The notes under the pieces: model-generated
What the model was told of the DNA's origin: nothing
Database searches by the model: none
The model's input: only the letters and a program-made list of their open reading frames with translations
In this document: positions 18,028-26,786 of the stretch, piece after piece
Numbering within the stretch: position 1 is the first letter of the stretch
How the letters are laid out: every line of letters starts with the position of its first letter
From: Blautia massiliensis (ex Durand et al. 2017)
Lineage (GTDB): Bacteria; Bacillota; Clostridia; Lachnospirales; Lachnospiraceae
NCBI RefSeq assembly: GCF_001487165.1
Contig: NZ_LN913006.1
Location: forward strand, 3,276,045 to 3,340,044
Length of the DNA: 64,000 nucleotides
Direction of reading: 5' to 3'
Program-made: the position numbers and the translations under genes

Positions 18028-18969
18028 TTACTGGCTGCGGGAAAGGGCTTCGAGAGCTTTTCCCTGAAAACTTGCTCTTTCTTTCATCCGGTGATGAAGA
18101 AGGTTTAAAACTTCTCGTTTGCGGCTGGCCCATAAAGGTGCGATCAGCAGATCCTTCGGTCCGTCGCCGGTGACCCGGTGGATCACGATATCCGGTCTGA
18201 GATGTTCCAGACAGTCAATGACAAGGTTCAGATACTCGTCCCGTTCATAAGTGCGGAAAAGACCGGCTTCATGATCAGCGGCAAGATCTGTACCACGCAG
18301 TACATGAAGAAGCTGCAGCTTGATCCCCTGGATATCCATGGCGTTCAGATAAGCCATTGTTTCCAGGATATCCTTCCGGCTTTCGCCGGGAAGCCCCAGG
18401 ATGGTGTGGACGATCACTTCGATGCCGCCTGCGCGGAGATTTTTTACTGCGGTATCAAAACAGGACAGTGGATAGCCGCGCCGTATATATCTGGCGGTAT
18501 CTTCATGGATAGTCTGGAGTCCCAGCTCCACCCACACCGGTTTGATCTGGTTCAGGGAATAAAGAAGCTCCAGTACATCATCTCCCAGACAGTCCGGTCT
18601 GGTACCAATGGACAGTGCCACGATATCCGGATGGGAGATGGCTTCTGTGAAGATCTTACGCAGGTGTTCCACAGGAGCGTATGTGTTTGTATATGCCTGA
18701 AAATAGGCGATATATTTATGAATCGGGCGTTTGGAAGAGAGACTTTTGATCTGTGTGTTGATCTGCTCTGTAATGGAAAGAGCGGCGTTTGCTGCAAAAT
18801 CTCCGCTTCCGCCCTGGCTGCAGAAAATGCAGCCTTTTTTGCCCAGGGTGCCGTCACGGTTGGGACAGGACATGCCGCCGTTTAATGCAACCCGGTAGAC
18901 CTTTTCGCCGTATCGCTCCCGGAGCATATAGTCCAGAGAATGATAAGGCTTGTCGTTCCAGCGCTTCAT
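18028..18969 (-). CDS. TIGR01212-family radical SAM protein
   Basis: 313-residue radical SAM enzyme related to YtqA. It has the unusual cluster motif CPNRDGTLGKKGCIFC, in which the first cysteine is far from the CxxC pair, and downstream AYFQAYTNTYAP, LSIGTRPDC and VELGLQTIHEDT blocks. The family is implicated in RNA or protein modification but the reaction is not settled. The start overlaps the stop of the YesL gene by one base. Confidence 0.92.
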   Translation of the reverse strand: MKRWNDKPYHSLDYMLRERYGEKVYRVALNGGMSCPNRDGTLGKKGCIFCSQGGSGDFAANAALSITEQINTQIKSLSSKRPIHKYIAYFQAYTNTYAPVEHLRKIFTEAISHPDIVALSIGTRPDCLGDDVLELLYSLNQIKPVWVELGLQTIHEDTARYIRRGYPLSCFDTAVKNLRAGGIEVIVHTILGLPGESRKDILETMAYLNAMDIQGIKLQLLHVLRGTDLAADHEAGLFRTYERDEYLNLVIDCLEHLRPDIVIHRVTGDGPKDLLIAPLWASRKREVLNLLHHRMKERASFQGKALEALSRSQ

Positions 18970-19658
18970 TATGCCTCTTTCGGTTCGTTTTTCTCTTCGC
19001 CGTTTTCTTCGTTTTCATCTTTCGGTATATAGTTATCGAAGATCTTTACAAAGATCTTTGATTTCCAGTAGGCCAGCGTGGAAAATCCCATCAGAATAAA
19101 AAGCATGATCAGGATGGATGTAAATTGTGCGTAGCTCACATAAGCAAAAAGCCACATCAGTAGGAGTGGAGACGCAGAGATCACAAGCATCAAAAGTGTC
19201 AGCGGAAGATGGCGGACGGACATCAGGAATGCATTTACAAAGGTATTCTTGACGGAATTAAAAAATTTGGAAAGGATCGGATAAATGTACAGAAGGATCA
19301 TCGCATAGATCAGTGCAAATGCAATGAACAGACTGAAAAGTCCTTTGTACATAGCTCCGCTTCCGGCTCTGGCGATCCGAAGATCGATAAACAGAACAGC
19401 AGCGGTGAGGAGCATGATGATATTGATGATGGTCGCCTGTTTGAAGTTCTGTTTGAATGAGCGGAAAAAGCTGCGGGCAATATAAGATTCTTCGTCTCTT
19501 GCCATCTTCAGTGTGACATAGTAGAGAGCTGTTATGGAGGCGCCTGCGGTGACAACCGGAATACAGCAGAGGATGCACAGAAAATTCAGAAGAAGCAGGT
19601 CTGCTACGCGTCCCATGAACACGAAGAATTTGTTGTCCATGTTGAAAAAACGATTCAT
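18969..19658 (-). CDS. YesL family (DUF624) membrane protein
   Basis: 229-residue protein with five to six hydrophobic segments. N-terminal RVADLLLLNFLCILCCIPVVTAGAS and YYVTLKMARDEESYI are the DUF624 signature. Ends in a charged tail rich in Glu/Asn/Lys. In other Firmicutes yesL homologues often sit near carbohydrate loci, but here it heads an operon with a radical SAM protein. AAAGGAGA precedes the ATG. Confidence 0.88.
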   Translation of the reverse strand: MNRFFNMDNKFFVFMGRVADLLLLNFLCILCCIPVVTAGASITALYYVTLKMARDEESYIARSFFRSFKQNFKQATIINIIMLLTAAVLFIDLRIARAGSGAMYKGLFSLFIAFALIYAMILLYIYPILSKFFNSVKNTFVNAFLMSVRHLPLTLLMLVISASPLLLMWLFAYVSYAQFTSILIMLFILMGFSTLAYWKSKIFVKIFDNYIPKDENEENGEEKNEPKEA

Positions 19659-19820
19659 TTGATAAGTCTCCTTTTCTTTTGGATATTATTTTAAGTATAC
19701 CCAATCACAGCAGAAAAAGCAAATCCCAAATGTTTTCCGGGGCAGTGGAAATGGGAAAATCATGTGTCCGCCATAGAAAGACAAAATAGCGAAATAGTTT
19801 ATTAAATTTCCCTAAAAGGC

Positions 19821-19849
19821 TTGCTTATCACGATTTAGAGTGTTAAAAT
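19821..19849 (+). promoter_or_regulatory. Promoter for the yerC-like gene
   Basis: TTGCTT at 19821-19826, 17-base spacer, TAAAAT at 19844-19849, about 49 bases before the ATG. Confidence 0.6.
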
Positions 19850-19897
19850 ATCAGTATTGTATTAGACGAAAATTATGTATTTTAAAGGAGCGTAACA

Positions 19898-20215
19898 ATG
19901 AGCAAAAAAATCAGGACGGAGGCTGTGGATCATCTTTTTGAAGCGATCCTGTGCCTGAAGGACAAGGAAGAGTGTTATACATTTTTTGAGGATGTGTGCA
20001 CCATCAATGAGCTGCTTTCTTTATCTCAGCGCTTCGAGGTAGCCAAGATGCTTACTGATAAGCGTACATACCTTGATATTTCCGAGAAAACAGGAGCTTC
20101 CACAGCTACGATCAGCCGTGTGAACCGTTCCCTGAACTATGGAAATGATGGTTATGAGATGGTATTTGCACGTATGAAGAAGGATAACGGGGAGCAGGGC
20201 GGCGAAGCAGAATAA
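19898..20215 (+). CDS. yerC: YerC/YecD family TrpR-related repressor
   Basis: 105-residue TrpR-superfamily DNA-binding protein. The region EDVCTINELLSLSQRFEVAK followed by YLDISEKTGASTATISRVNR is the family helix-turn-helix. B. subtilis yerC lies next to pcrA; here a pcrA gene is about 0.9 kb downstream with a DUF1836 gene between, so the neighbourhood is loosely kept. Regulated targets are unknown. Confidence 0.92.
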   Translation: MSKKIRTEAVDHLFEAILCLKDKEECYTFFEDVCTINELLSLSQRFEVAKMLTDKRTYLDISEKTGASTATISRVNRSLNYGNDGYEMVFARMKKDNGEQGGEAE

Positions 20216-20260
20216 GGCTTACGTCCATACCGTGATGATAACGGATAATGCTGTAACGAA

Positions 20261-20297
20261 AAAGAGACAGGCGATCGTGCGTCTGTCTCTTTTTTTT
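20261..20297 (+). terminator. Terminator after yerC
   Basis: AAAGAGACAG (20261-20270) pairs with CTGTCTCTTT (20283-20292), T-run to 20297. Confidence 0.9.
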
Positions 20298-20345
20298 CGG
20301 TGCGCCCGGCGACGCACGTTTATGACCGGATGTGAGATCCGGATA

Positions 20346-20966
20346 TTATTTGTCTTTTTTTGAGGAATCCGTATCTTTTGAGGAATTCATGTGGTCGATC
20401 ATGTTTTCGATGATCATTTTTTTCATGTATACGTCGAAGCTAAGAAGACAGATAAAGGAAAACTGGTGAAGGAATTCCTTATCCTCCGGGTCGGCGTCCT
20501 CAAAAATTTCTCCGGCACTTTTGAAACGGCGCATAAGATCCTTTTCCAGGTAACGGATCTGTGACTGCTCCATACTGAAAACCTCCTGGTAGATGTAAGT
20601 CATGTCCTTTTCTGTAACGGACTTGAAGTATTTCTCGGTGATCGGTCCCAGAAGGGTCTGGATATCACTGATGGAGAGGATATTCTTAAAATAGTAGATA
20701 AAGATCAGCATCAGCAGATGCTCCCGGGAATAGCGCTTCTTTTCCGGCGGGGGAAGGAGCTTGTTCTTTGCGTAATTGTTGATCATGGTCTTGGTCAGGA
20801 TTTTGTCATCATCATGACGCTTGGTGGAAGCGAGATTATCTTCCATAAAGGTTGTGACCTGATCCATGTAAAGAGCAATATTGGGAATTTCATCGGGTTT
20901 TATATAATCAAGCTCAGCAATTTTTGCAAAAATGCTGTTCATCATTTCTTTTTCGTTTTCTGTCAT
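20346..20966 (-). CDS. DUF1836 domain protein
   Basis: 206-residue protein with the DUF1836 core: a MerR-like start (TKTMINNYAKNKLLPPPEKK then YSREHLLMLIFIYYFKN), which resembles the winged-helix part of MerR regulators, and a helical C-terminal half. Probably a DNA-binding protein; targets unknown. Divergent from pcrA, with its own promoter. Confidence 0.87.
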   Translation of the reverse strand: MTENEKEMMNSIFAKIAELDYIKPDEIPNIALYMDQVTTFMEDNLASTKRHDDDKILTKTMINNYAKNKLLPPPEKKRYSREHLLMLIFIYYFKNILSISDIQTLLGPITEKYFKSVTEKDMTYIYQEVFSMEQSQIRYLEKDLMRRFKSAGEIFEDADPEDKEFLHQFSFICLLSFDVYMKKMIIENMIDHMNSSKDTDSSKKDK

Positions 20967-20988
20967 CGCATTATCACCTCTGCTCCTT

Positions 20989-21017
20989 ATTATATAGTTT
21001 TAAATACTACTTGTAAA
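20989..21017 (-). promoter_or_regulatory. Promoter of the DUF1836 gene
   Basis: On the minus strand TTTACA (complement of 21012-21017), 17-base spacer, TATAAT (complement of 20989-20994). Confidence 0.7.
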
Positions 21018-21111
21018 GAAACTTTTTTTCAGAGAGGTGGGTTTACCGGAAAGTAAAGTCATGATAGTATATAAAGATACTGTTCATATGGAAAAAGAAA
21101 TGGAGATCAAA

Positions 21112-23355
21112 ATGAGTATACATGATGCTTTGGACACATTGAATCCTATGCAGCGGGAAGCTGCCGTACATACAGAGGGACCACTTCTGATCCTCGCAGG
21201 AGCCGGTTCCGGAAAAACAAGAGTGCTGACCCACAGGATTGCCTATTTAATGGAAGAAAAGGGTGTAAACCCATGGAATATCCTGGCGATCACCTTTACC
21301 AACAAGGCTGCCAGTGAGATGCGGGAACGTGTGAATAAAATTGCGGGAATGGGTGCGGAGAGCGTATGGGTCTCCACCTTCCATTCCGCCTGCGTGAGGA
21401 TCCTGCGCAGACATATTGAGGTGCTGGGCTTTGGCAGTAATTTTACCATTTATGATGCCGACGACCAAAAAACAGTCATGAAGGAAATCTTCCGGAAGTT
21501 TGATATCAATACCAAGATTTACAAGGAACGAGGCGTTCTTGCTGAGATTTCCCATGCCAAGGATGAACTGATCACACCGGAAGAGATGGAGCTGAATGCG
21601 GGCGGCGATCCGGATGCACGGAAGATTGCCGGTATGTATAAGGAATATCAGTCTATCCTCCGGGGAAACAATGCGCTGGATTTTGATGACCTGATCGTGA
21701 AGACTGTGGAGCTTTTTCAGCATAATCCGGATATCCTGGACTATTATCAGGAACGTTTCAAATATATTATGGTGGATGAGTATCAGGATACCAATACTGC
21801 CCAGTTTAAATTCGTAAGTCTTCTTGCTGAAAAATACAAGAATCTCTGTGTGGTTGGTGATGATGATCAGTCCATCTATCGTTTTCGTGGAGCAAATATC
21901 GGGAACATCTTAGGCTTTGAGAAGGTTTTTCCAGAGGCTAAGGTGGTGCGCCTGGAACAGAATTACCGTTCTACCCAGAACATCCTCAATGCAGCCAATG
22001 AGGTGATCGTCAACAACACAGAGCGTAAGGAAAAACGCCTCTGGACAGAGAACGAAGAGGGCGATAAAGTACATTTCCGTCAGTTCAACAACGGATTTGA
22101 GGAAGCGGAGTATGTTGCAGGAGAGATCATCCAGGGGCGCCGCAACGGGAAATTCCAGTACAAGGACTGTGCAGTACTTTATCGGACCAATGCCCAGTCC
22201 CGTCTCTTTGAGGAGAAATTTCTCCTGGCAAATGTTCCTTATAAGATTGTCGGCGGCGTGAATTTTTATGCCCGCAAAGAGATCAAGGATCTGTTAAGCT
22301 ATCTGAAGACCATTGACAATGCCAGTGATGATCTGGCTGTGCGCAGGATCTTAAATGTGCCAAAAAGAGGGATCGGACTCACCAGCATCGGCCGTGTCCA
22401 GGACTATGCGGATATGATGAACCTGAGCTTTTATGATGCGCTCCGCGTGGTGGAGGAAGTACCGTCCATTGGCAGGGCAGCAGGAAAGATCAATGATTTT
22501 GTATCCTTTATCCAGGGACTGAAAAGTAAGGCAGAGGCCTATACAGTCCGTGAAACCCTGGAAGAGGTCATTGAGCTTACCGGTTATGTGAAGGAACTGG
22601 AGGCAGAGAAAACGGAGGAGGCCCAGGCGAGGATTGAAAATATCGATGAGCTGATCTCCAAGACAGAATCCTTCCAGGAAGCCATGGAGGAGGCCGGACA
22701 GCCGGCAACACTTTCTGCATTTCTGGAGGAGATCGCACTGGTGGCAGATATCGATTCTGTTGATCCGGATCAGGATTATGTGCTGCTGATGACCCTTCAC
22801 AGTGCCAAGGGACTGGAGTTCCCAAATGTATTTATCGTGGGAATGGAGGACGGTGTTTTTCCGGGATATGCTTCCATCTGGTCCGGTGATCCGTCGGATA
22901 TCGAGGAGGAGCGAAGGCTCTGTTATGTGGGGATCACCCGTGCCATGAAGGAACTGACTTTAACCTGTGCAAAACAGCGGATGATCCGTGGGGAGACTCA
23001 GTATAACCGTGTGTCACGTTTTGTAAGGGAGGTTCCACGGGAGCTGGTAGATCTTGGACATACCATTCAGGAGAAAAAGCCCAGGGTAGATGATATCGTA
23101 TCTCCGAAAAGCGTCTATGCCCAGATGAAAATGAATTTCCAGGCAAAAACAAGCCTTCAGAAGAAGGATTTCACCGTTACCAAGGCAGCGAAGCTGGATT
23201 ACGGAGTCGGTGATACCGTGCGCCATGTGAAATTCGGAGTTGGTATCGTGAAGAATATTGTAGAAGGCGGCCGGGATTACGAGGTAACGGTAGATTTTGA
23301 CAAAGTCGGTGTGAAAAAAATGTTCGCAGGTTTTGCCAAACTGAAGAAGATCTGA
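21112..23355 (+). CDS. pcrA: ATP-dependent DNA helicase PcrA (UvrD/Rep family)
   Basis: 747-residue SF1A helicase for repair and rolling-circle replication. Motifs in order: LNPMQREA, Walker A AGAGSGKTRVL, TFTNKAA, MVDEYQDTN, GDDDQSIYRFRGA, the LEQNYRST block, LMTLHSAKGLEF and the VGITRA region; the C-terminal Tudor-like KFGVGIVKNI segment binds RNA polymerase in PcrA. ATG at 21112 is chosen because it follows GGAG by 6 bases and starts the family sequence; the open frame reaches back to 21037. Confidence 0.96.
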   Translation: MSIHDALDTLNPMQREAAVHTEGPLLILAGAGSGKTRVLTHRIAYLMEEKGVNPWNILAITFTNKAASEMRERVNKIAGMGAESVWVSTFHSACVRILRRHIEVLGFGSNFTIYDADDQKTVMKEIFRKFDINTKIYKERGVLAEISHAKDELITPEEMELNAGGDPDARKIAGMYKEYQSILRGNNALDFDDLIVKTVELFQHNPDILDYYQERFKYIMVDEYQDTNTAQFKFVSLLAEKYKNLCVVGDDDQSIYRFRGANIGNILGFEKVFPEAKVVRLEQNYRSTQNILNAANEVIVNNTERKEKRLWTENEEGDKVHFRQFNNGFEEAEYVAGEIIQGRRNGKFQYKDCAVLYRTNAQSRLFEEKFLLANVPYKIVGGVNFYARKEIKDLLSYLKTIDNASDDLAVRRILNVPKRGIGLTSIGRVQDYADMMNLSFYDALRVVEEVPSIGRAAGKINDFVSFIQGLKSKAEAYTVRETLEEVIELTGYVKELEAEKTEEAQARIENIDELISKTESFQEAMEEAGQPATLSAFLEEIALVADIDSVDPDQDYVLLMTLHSAKGLEFPNVFIVGMEDGVFPGYASIWSGDPSDIEEERRLCYVGITRAMKELTLTCAKQRMIRGETQYNRVSRFVREVPRELVDLGHTIQEKKPRVDDIVSPKSVYAQMKMNFQAKTSLQKKDFTVTKAAKLDYGVGDTVRHVKFGVGIVKNIVEGGRDYEVTVDFDKVGVKKMFAGFAKLKKI

Positions 23356-23588
23356 AAATGAAATGGCCGTTTTGCATATATTTTGTGAAAATATTTCGAA
23401 GCAGCTGCAAATAACATTATTCCGGAATGTTCCTGTTAAAATTTGCGTAAGTTATGGTAAAATCAGACATATGGTGGTATAATAAGAACACTTAGGAAAG
23501 GTCGGTACAGTGATAGAATATTTTTGCTGTGCTGCCGGTTTACTGTCAGACAGTACAGCCGAACAGAAAGAAAGGATGGTGCAGTGTT

Positions 23589-23819
23589 ATGAATTTAAAT
23601 ACAACAAAGCTTGAAGAACTGCTTGCAACACTGAAGAAAAAAGAAGAAGAGAAAGATAAGAACACAGTCCTTTGGGTACTGGCGATCATCGGCGCAGTTG
23701 CAGCTGTTGCAGGAATCGCATTTGCAGTATATCGTTTCTTCGCTCCGGATTACCTGGAAGATTTTGAAGAAGATTTTGATGATGACTTCGATGATTATTT
23801 CGAGGATGAGGAAGAGTAA
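23589..23819 (+). CDS. Small single-pass membrane protein with acidic tail
   Basis: 76 residues: a charged helical N-terminus (LEELLATLKKKEEEKDK), one membrane helix (about 26-48), then a tail that is almost all Asp, Glu, Phe and Tyr. I do not recognise a named family, though such genes are frequent in Lachnospiraceae near pcrA. The ATG at 23589 has an AAGGATGG-like site. Function unknown. Confidence 0.7.
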   Translation: MNLNTTKLEELLATLKKKEEEKDKNTVLWVLAIIGAVAAVAGIAFAVYRFFAPDYLEDFEEDFDDDFDDYFEDEEE

Positions 23820-23897
23820 GAACTTTCACTGCAGAGGCTGTTTTGAACAGATCAGAATGGCTGTCTGTTATGTATGAATATGAGATGCGGATAATTG

Positions 23898-23930
23898 AAG
23901 CCCCGGCGCGATACCGGGGCTTGATTTTTG
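23898..23930 (+). terminator. Terminator before rlmD
   Basis: AAGCCCCGG (23898-23906) and CCGGGGCTT (23914-23922), followed by GATTTTT. Confidence 0.9.
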
Positions 23931-23984
23931 AAGACGGACCGTGAAACGTTGGCGTTCATGAGCAGACAGTAAAGAGGATCCTGA

Positions 23985-25763
23985 ATGTTCGAACTATTGT
24001 CTGCTGGTTATAAAACAGAAAGAGGATTTATGAAAAAAGGTGAAATTTACGAAGGTATTATAGAAAAAGTGGAATTTCCAAACAAAGGTTTTGTTTGGGT
24101 TGATGACCAGAAAGTAATTGTAAAAAACGGAATCCCGGGACAGAAAGTCCGGTTTATGATCAATAAGAAACGTTCCGGCCGGGCGGAAGGACGTCTTCTG
24201 GAGGTCCTGGAGAAATCTCCCCTGGAAACAAGAGAACCTGCCTGTCAGGAGTTTCCGGCATGCGGCGGCTGCATGTACCAGACCATGAGCTATGAGGCGC
24301 AGAAGGAGATGAAGGAGCGCCAGGTGAGAGAACTTCTGGATGGGGCAGTAAGAGAGAGCCTGGCTAAGATCGGGAAGAACGGTGATGGGACAGAAGAAGC
24401 TGAGGCTGCAGATCGTTTATATCACTGGGATGGGATCTACGGCAGTCCTATTGAGTTCGGGTACCGCAATAAGATGGAGTTTTCCTTTGGGGATGAGTAT
24501 AAGGATGGGCCGCTGTCCCTTGGACTTCACAAGAAGGGAAGCACTTACGATATCCTGAATACGGATGATTGTAAACTGGTCCATCCGGATATGACGAAGA
24601 TCCTGGTCTGTGTGCGGGAGTTTTTCCTGGAGCGTAATGCCAGCTTCTATAAAAAGCTGCAGCATGTGGGGTATCTTCGACATCTTCTTCTTCGAAGAGG
24701 CGTCACAAGTGGTGAGATCCTGGTCCATGTGGTAACCACCACCCAGGAAGAATATGATCTGGAGCCTCTGAAAGATCAGCTTCTTGCACTTCCGCTGGAA
24801 GGGAAGATCGTGGGGATCATGCACATTTTAAATGATTCTTTATCCGACGTGGTACAGAGCGACGAGACGAAGATCCTTTATGGAAAGGATTATTTCTATG
24901 AAGAACTTCTTGGACTGAAATTTAAGATCAGCACCTTTTCCTTTTTCCAGCCAAATTCCCTGGCTGCAGAGATCCTGTATTCCAAGGTGCGGGAATATGT
25001 AGGAGATACCAGGGATAAGGTAGTGTTTGATCTTTACAGCGGAACTGGCACCATTGCCCAGCTTGCGGCGTCCGTTGCCAGCGAGGTGATCGGTGTGGAG
25101 ATCGTGGAAGACGCGGTAAAAGCCGCCAGAGAAAACGCTGCACTTAACGGCATCAATAACTGTCGTTTCATTGCCGGAGACGTGCTGAAGGTTCTGGACG
25201 AGGTGCCGGAGAAACCGGATATGATCATCCTTGATCCGCCCAGAGATGGCGTTCACCCCAAAGCCCTTCCAAAGATCCTGGCTTACGGCGTAGACCAGAT
25301 CGTATACATTTCCTGCAAGGTTACAAGTCTTGTGAGAGACCTCCCGGCATTTTATGAGGCAGGATATGAGATGACCCACGCCTGTGCAGTGGATCAGTTC
25401 TGCCAGGGCGTTCATGTTGAGACGGTAGTACTGCTTTCCCACAAAAAGCCTGACAGTGTAATTAACGTAAAAGTCGAGTTTGGCGAGGGAGAGGGCAAAG
25501 TGCCGCTAAAGGCTATTTCTGAAAGGGCAGAAGCCTACAAGCCGAAAGAGCGAGTGACCTATAAGATGATAAAGGAGTACATAGAAGCGAAATACGGCTT
25601 CAAAGTACATACCGCATATATTGCAGAGGTAAAGAGAGATTTAGGCTTGCCGATGTACGACGCTCCCAATGCGGTGGAAGAATTGAAACAGCCGAGGAAA
25701 CATCCGACGGCAGAAAAAGTAGAAGCGATAAAAGATGCCTTGAAACACTTTGAGGTAATCTAA
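23985..25763 (+). CDS. rlmD: 23S rRNA (uracil-C5)-methyltransferase RlmD/RumA with extra C-terminal tail
   Basis: SAM-dependent enzyme methylating a 23S rRNA uridine. Order: TRAM domain (residues 16-75), iron-sulphur motif CQEFPACGGCMYQ (about 86-98), then the Rossmann methyltransferase with FDLYSGTGTIAQ, DPPRDGVHPKAL, the YISCK catalytic cysteine, and QFCQGVHVETVVLL, where the family normally ends. About 105 more residues follow (DSVINVKVEFGEGEGK to KHFEVI), rich in Lys, with a YKMIKEYIEAKYGFKVHTAY helical part. I infer this tail was supplied by an integrated element. ATG 23985 has AAAGAGG 7 bases upstream; ATG 24030 is an alternative. Confidence 0.9.
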   Translation: MFELLSAGYKTERGFMKKGEIYEGIIEKVEFPNKGFVWVDDQKVIVKNGIPGQKVRFMINKKRSGRAEGRLLEVLEKSPLETREPACQEFPACGGCMYQTMSYEAQKEMKERQVRELLDGAVRESLAKIGKNGDGTEEAEAADRLYHWDGIYGSPIEFGYRNKMEFSFGDEYKDGPLSLGLHKKGSTYDILNTDDCKLVHPDMTKILVCVREFFLERNASFYKKLQHVGYLRHLLLRRGVTSGEILVHVVTTTQEEYDLEPLKDQLLALPLEGKIVGIMHILNDSLSDVVQSDETKILYGKDYFYEELLGLKFKISTFSFFQPNSLAAEILYSKVREYVGDTRDKVVFDLYSGTGTIAQLAASVASEVIGVEIVEDAVKAARENAALNGINNCRFIAGDVLKVLDEVPEKPDMIILDPPRDGVHPKALPKILAYGVDQIVYISCKVTSLVRDLPAFYEAGYEMTHACAVDQFCQGVHVETVVLLSHKKPDSVINVKVEFGEGEGKVPLKAISERAEAYKPKERVTYKMIKEYIEAKYGFKVHTAYIAEVKRDLGLPMYDAPNAVEELKQPRKHPTAEKVEAIKDALKHFEVI

Positions 25764-25765
25764 AA

Positions 25766-25806
25766 AATAAGCGTATCATTAGAGATAGTGGTACGCTTAT
25801 TTTTTT
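25766..25806 (+). terminator. Terminator after rlmD
   Basis: AATAAGCGTA (25766-25775) pairs with TACGCTTATT (25792-25801), then T-run. Confidence 0.88.
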
Positions 25807-25878
25807 GCCAGATTTATACCTTTGAGCTGTTTTAGAGATTTTCATATAATGAAGATAACAGAAAGGACGGTGCTGAAT

Positions 25879-26076
25879 ATGAGAGAAAAGAAAACCCATT
25901 TATATCTGGATAGCCAAGAAAGACGCCTGCTGTTACATAGCCTCATGGAATTAAAAAATCAGCTTATACAGCAAGGCAGATATACCGATTGTGTTGATGA
26001 ACTGATTTTTAAGGTGACAAGCGCACCATTAAAAAAGCTCAAAGTACAGTACGCTTGCCTACAAAATGCGGCTTGA
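25879..26076 (+). CDS. Small element-encoded protein, C-terminus altered by a deletion junction
   Basis: 65 residues starting MREKKTHLYLDSQERRLLLH, charged and helical (RLLLHSLMELKNQLIQQGR). This is a small protein I associate with Tn1549-type conjugative elements; function unknown. Its last eight or so residues (after KKLKVQY) run into sequence that in another frame encodes ParB-like protein, so the native end was probably lost at about 26050. AAAGGACGG precedes the ATG. Confidence 0.65.
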   Translation: MREKKTHLYLDSQERRLLLHSLMELKNQLIQQGRYTDCVDELIFKVTSAPLKKLKVQYACLQNAA

Positions 26077-26599
26077 AGCGATGAAGCGACAAGCAGGCAG
26101 ACCCCCGAAAGAAAATGCGTCGCCATTGGCGACTAATTTATCAAAGGGGCGTTCTGATACTGAATTAGGAGAACTTGTAGGAGAAAGCAAAGACCAGATA
26201 CGCAGATATATCCGCTTGACCGAGCTTGTTCCCGAAATCCTGCAAATGGTAGATGAAAGGCGGATTGCGTTCCGTCCTGCGGTGGAAATCTCTTATCTGC
26301 CCGAAGAACAGCAATACACCCTGCTTGAAGCTATGGAGTACAGCGACGCTACCCCGTCGCTTGCACAGGCTATCAAAATGAAGAAGTTTATGCAGGAGAA
26401 TAGGCTGACGGACGAGGTTATCCAGTCCATTATGGAGGAAGAAAAGCCAAACCAGAGGGAAAAGCCCGCTTTCCGTGATGAAAGGATAACAAAGCTCATT
26501 CCCAAATCCGTACCCAGAGGGCAGGAATCGGACTTTGTGGTGAAAGCGTTGGAGTTCTACAACCGCCATTTGCAGCGGAGCAAAGACCGTGAACGGTAG
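26066..26599 (+). pseudogene. C-terminal part of a ParB/Spo0J-like protein
   Basis: 177-codon open frame starting in the middle of a ParB fold: AYKMRLEAMKRQAGRPP, then the helix-turn-helix GELVGESKDQIRRYIRLTELVP, then a helical C-terminal region ending in FVVKALEFYNRHLQ. The N-terminal nuclease/CTPase-like domain (about 130 residues with the GxxRR-type motif) is missing, and the homologous frame extends a few codons upstream of the ATG into the preceding small gene. I read this as a 5' truncation by deletion. It has no ribosome site of its own and may not be translated. Confidence 0.75.
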
Positions 26600-26714
26600 C
26601 CACACACCGAGGGCGAGGTCTGTCTGTTCGTGGCTAACCGCTTTGTCGGTTTCCCCCTCTCCGCACCTCTCCCCCTAAATTACTGCCAGAACTATCCGAA
26701 AAAAGAAAGTATTT

Positions 26715-26738
26715 AAGCTGCCAACTGGCGGCTTTTTT
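26715..26738 (+). terminator. Terminator after the parB remnant
   Basis: AAGCTGCC (26715-26722) with GGCGGCTT (26727-26734, one G-T pair) and six T. Confidence 0.8.
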
Positions 26739-26786
26739 CTTCGGTTAGTAAGGAAAATTCAACTCAACAATAACAGGAGGTAAACG

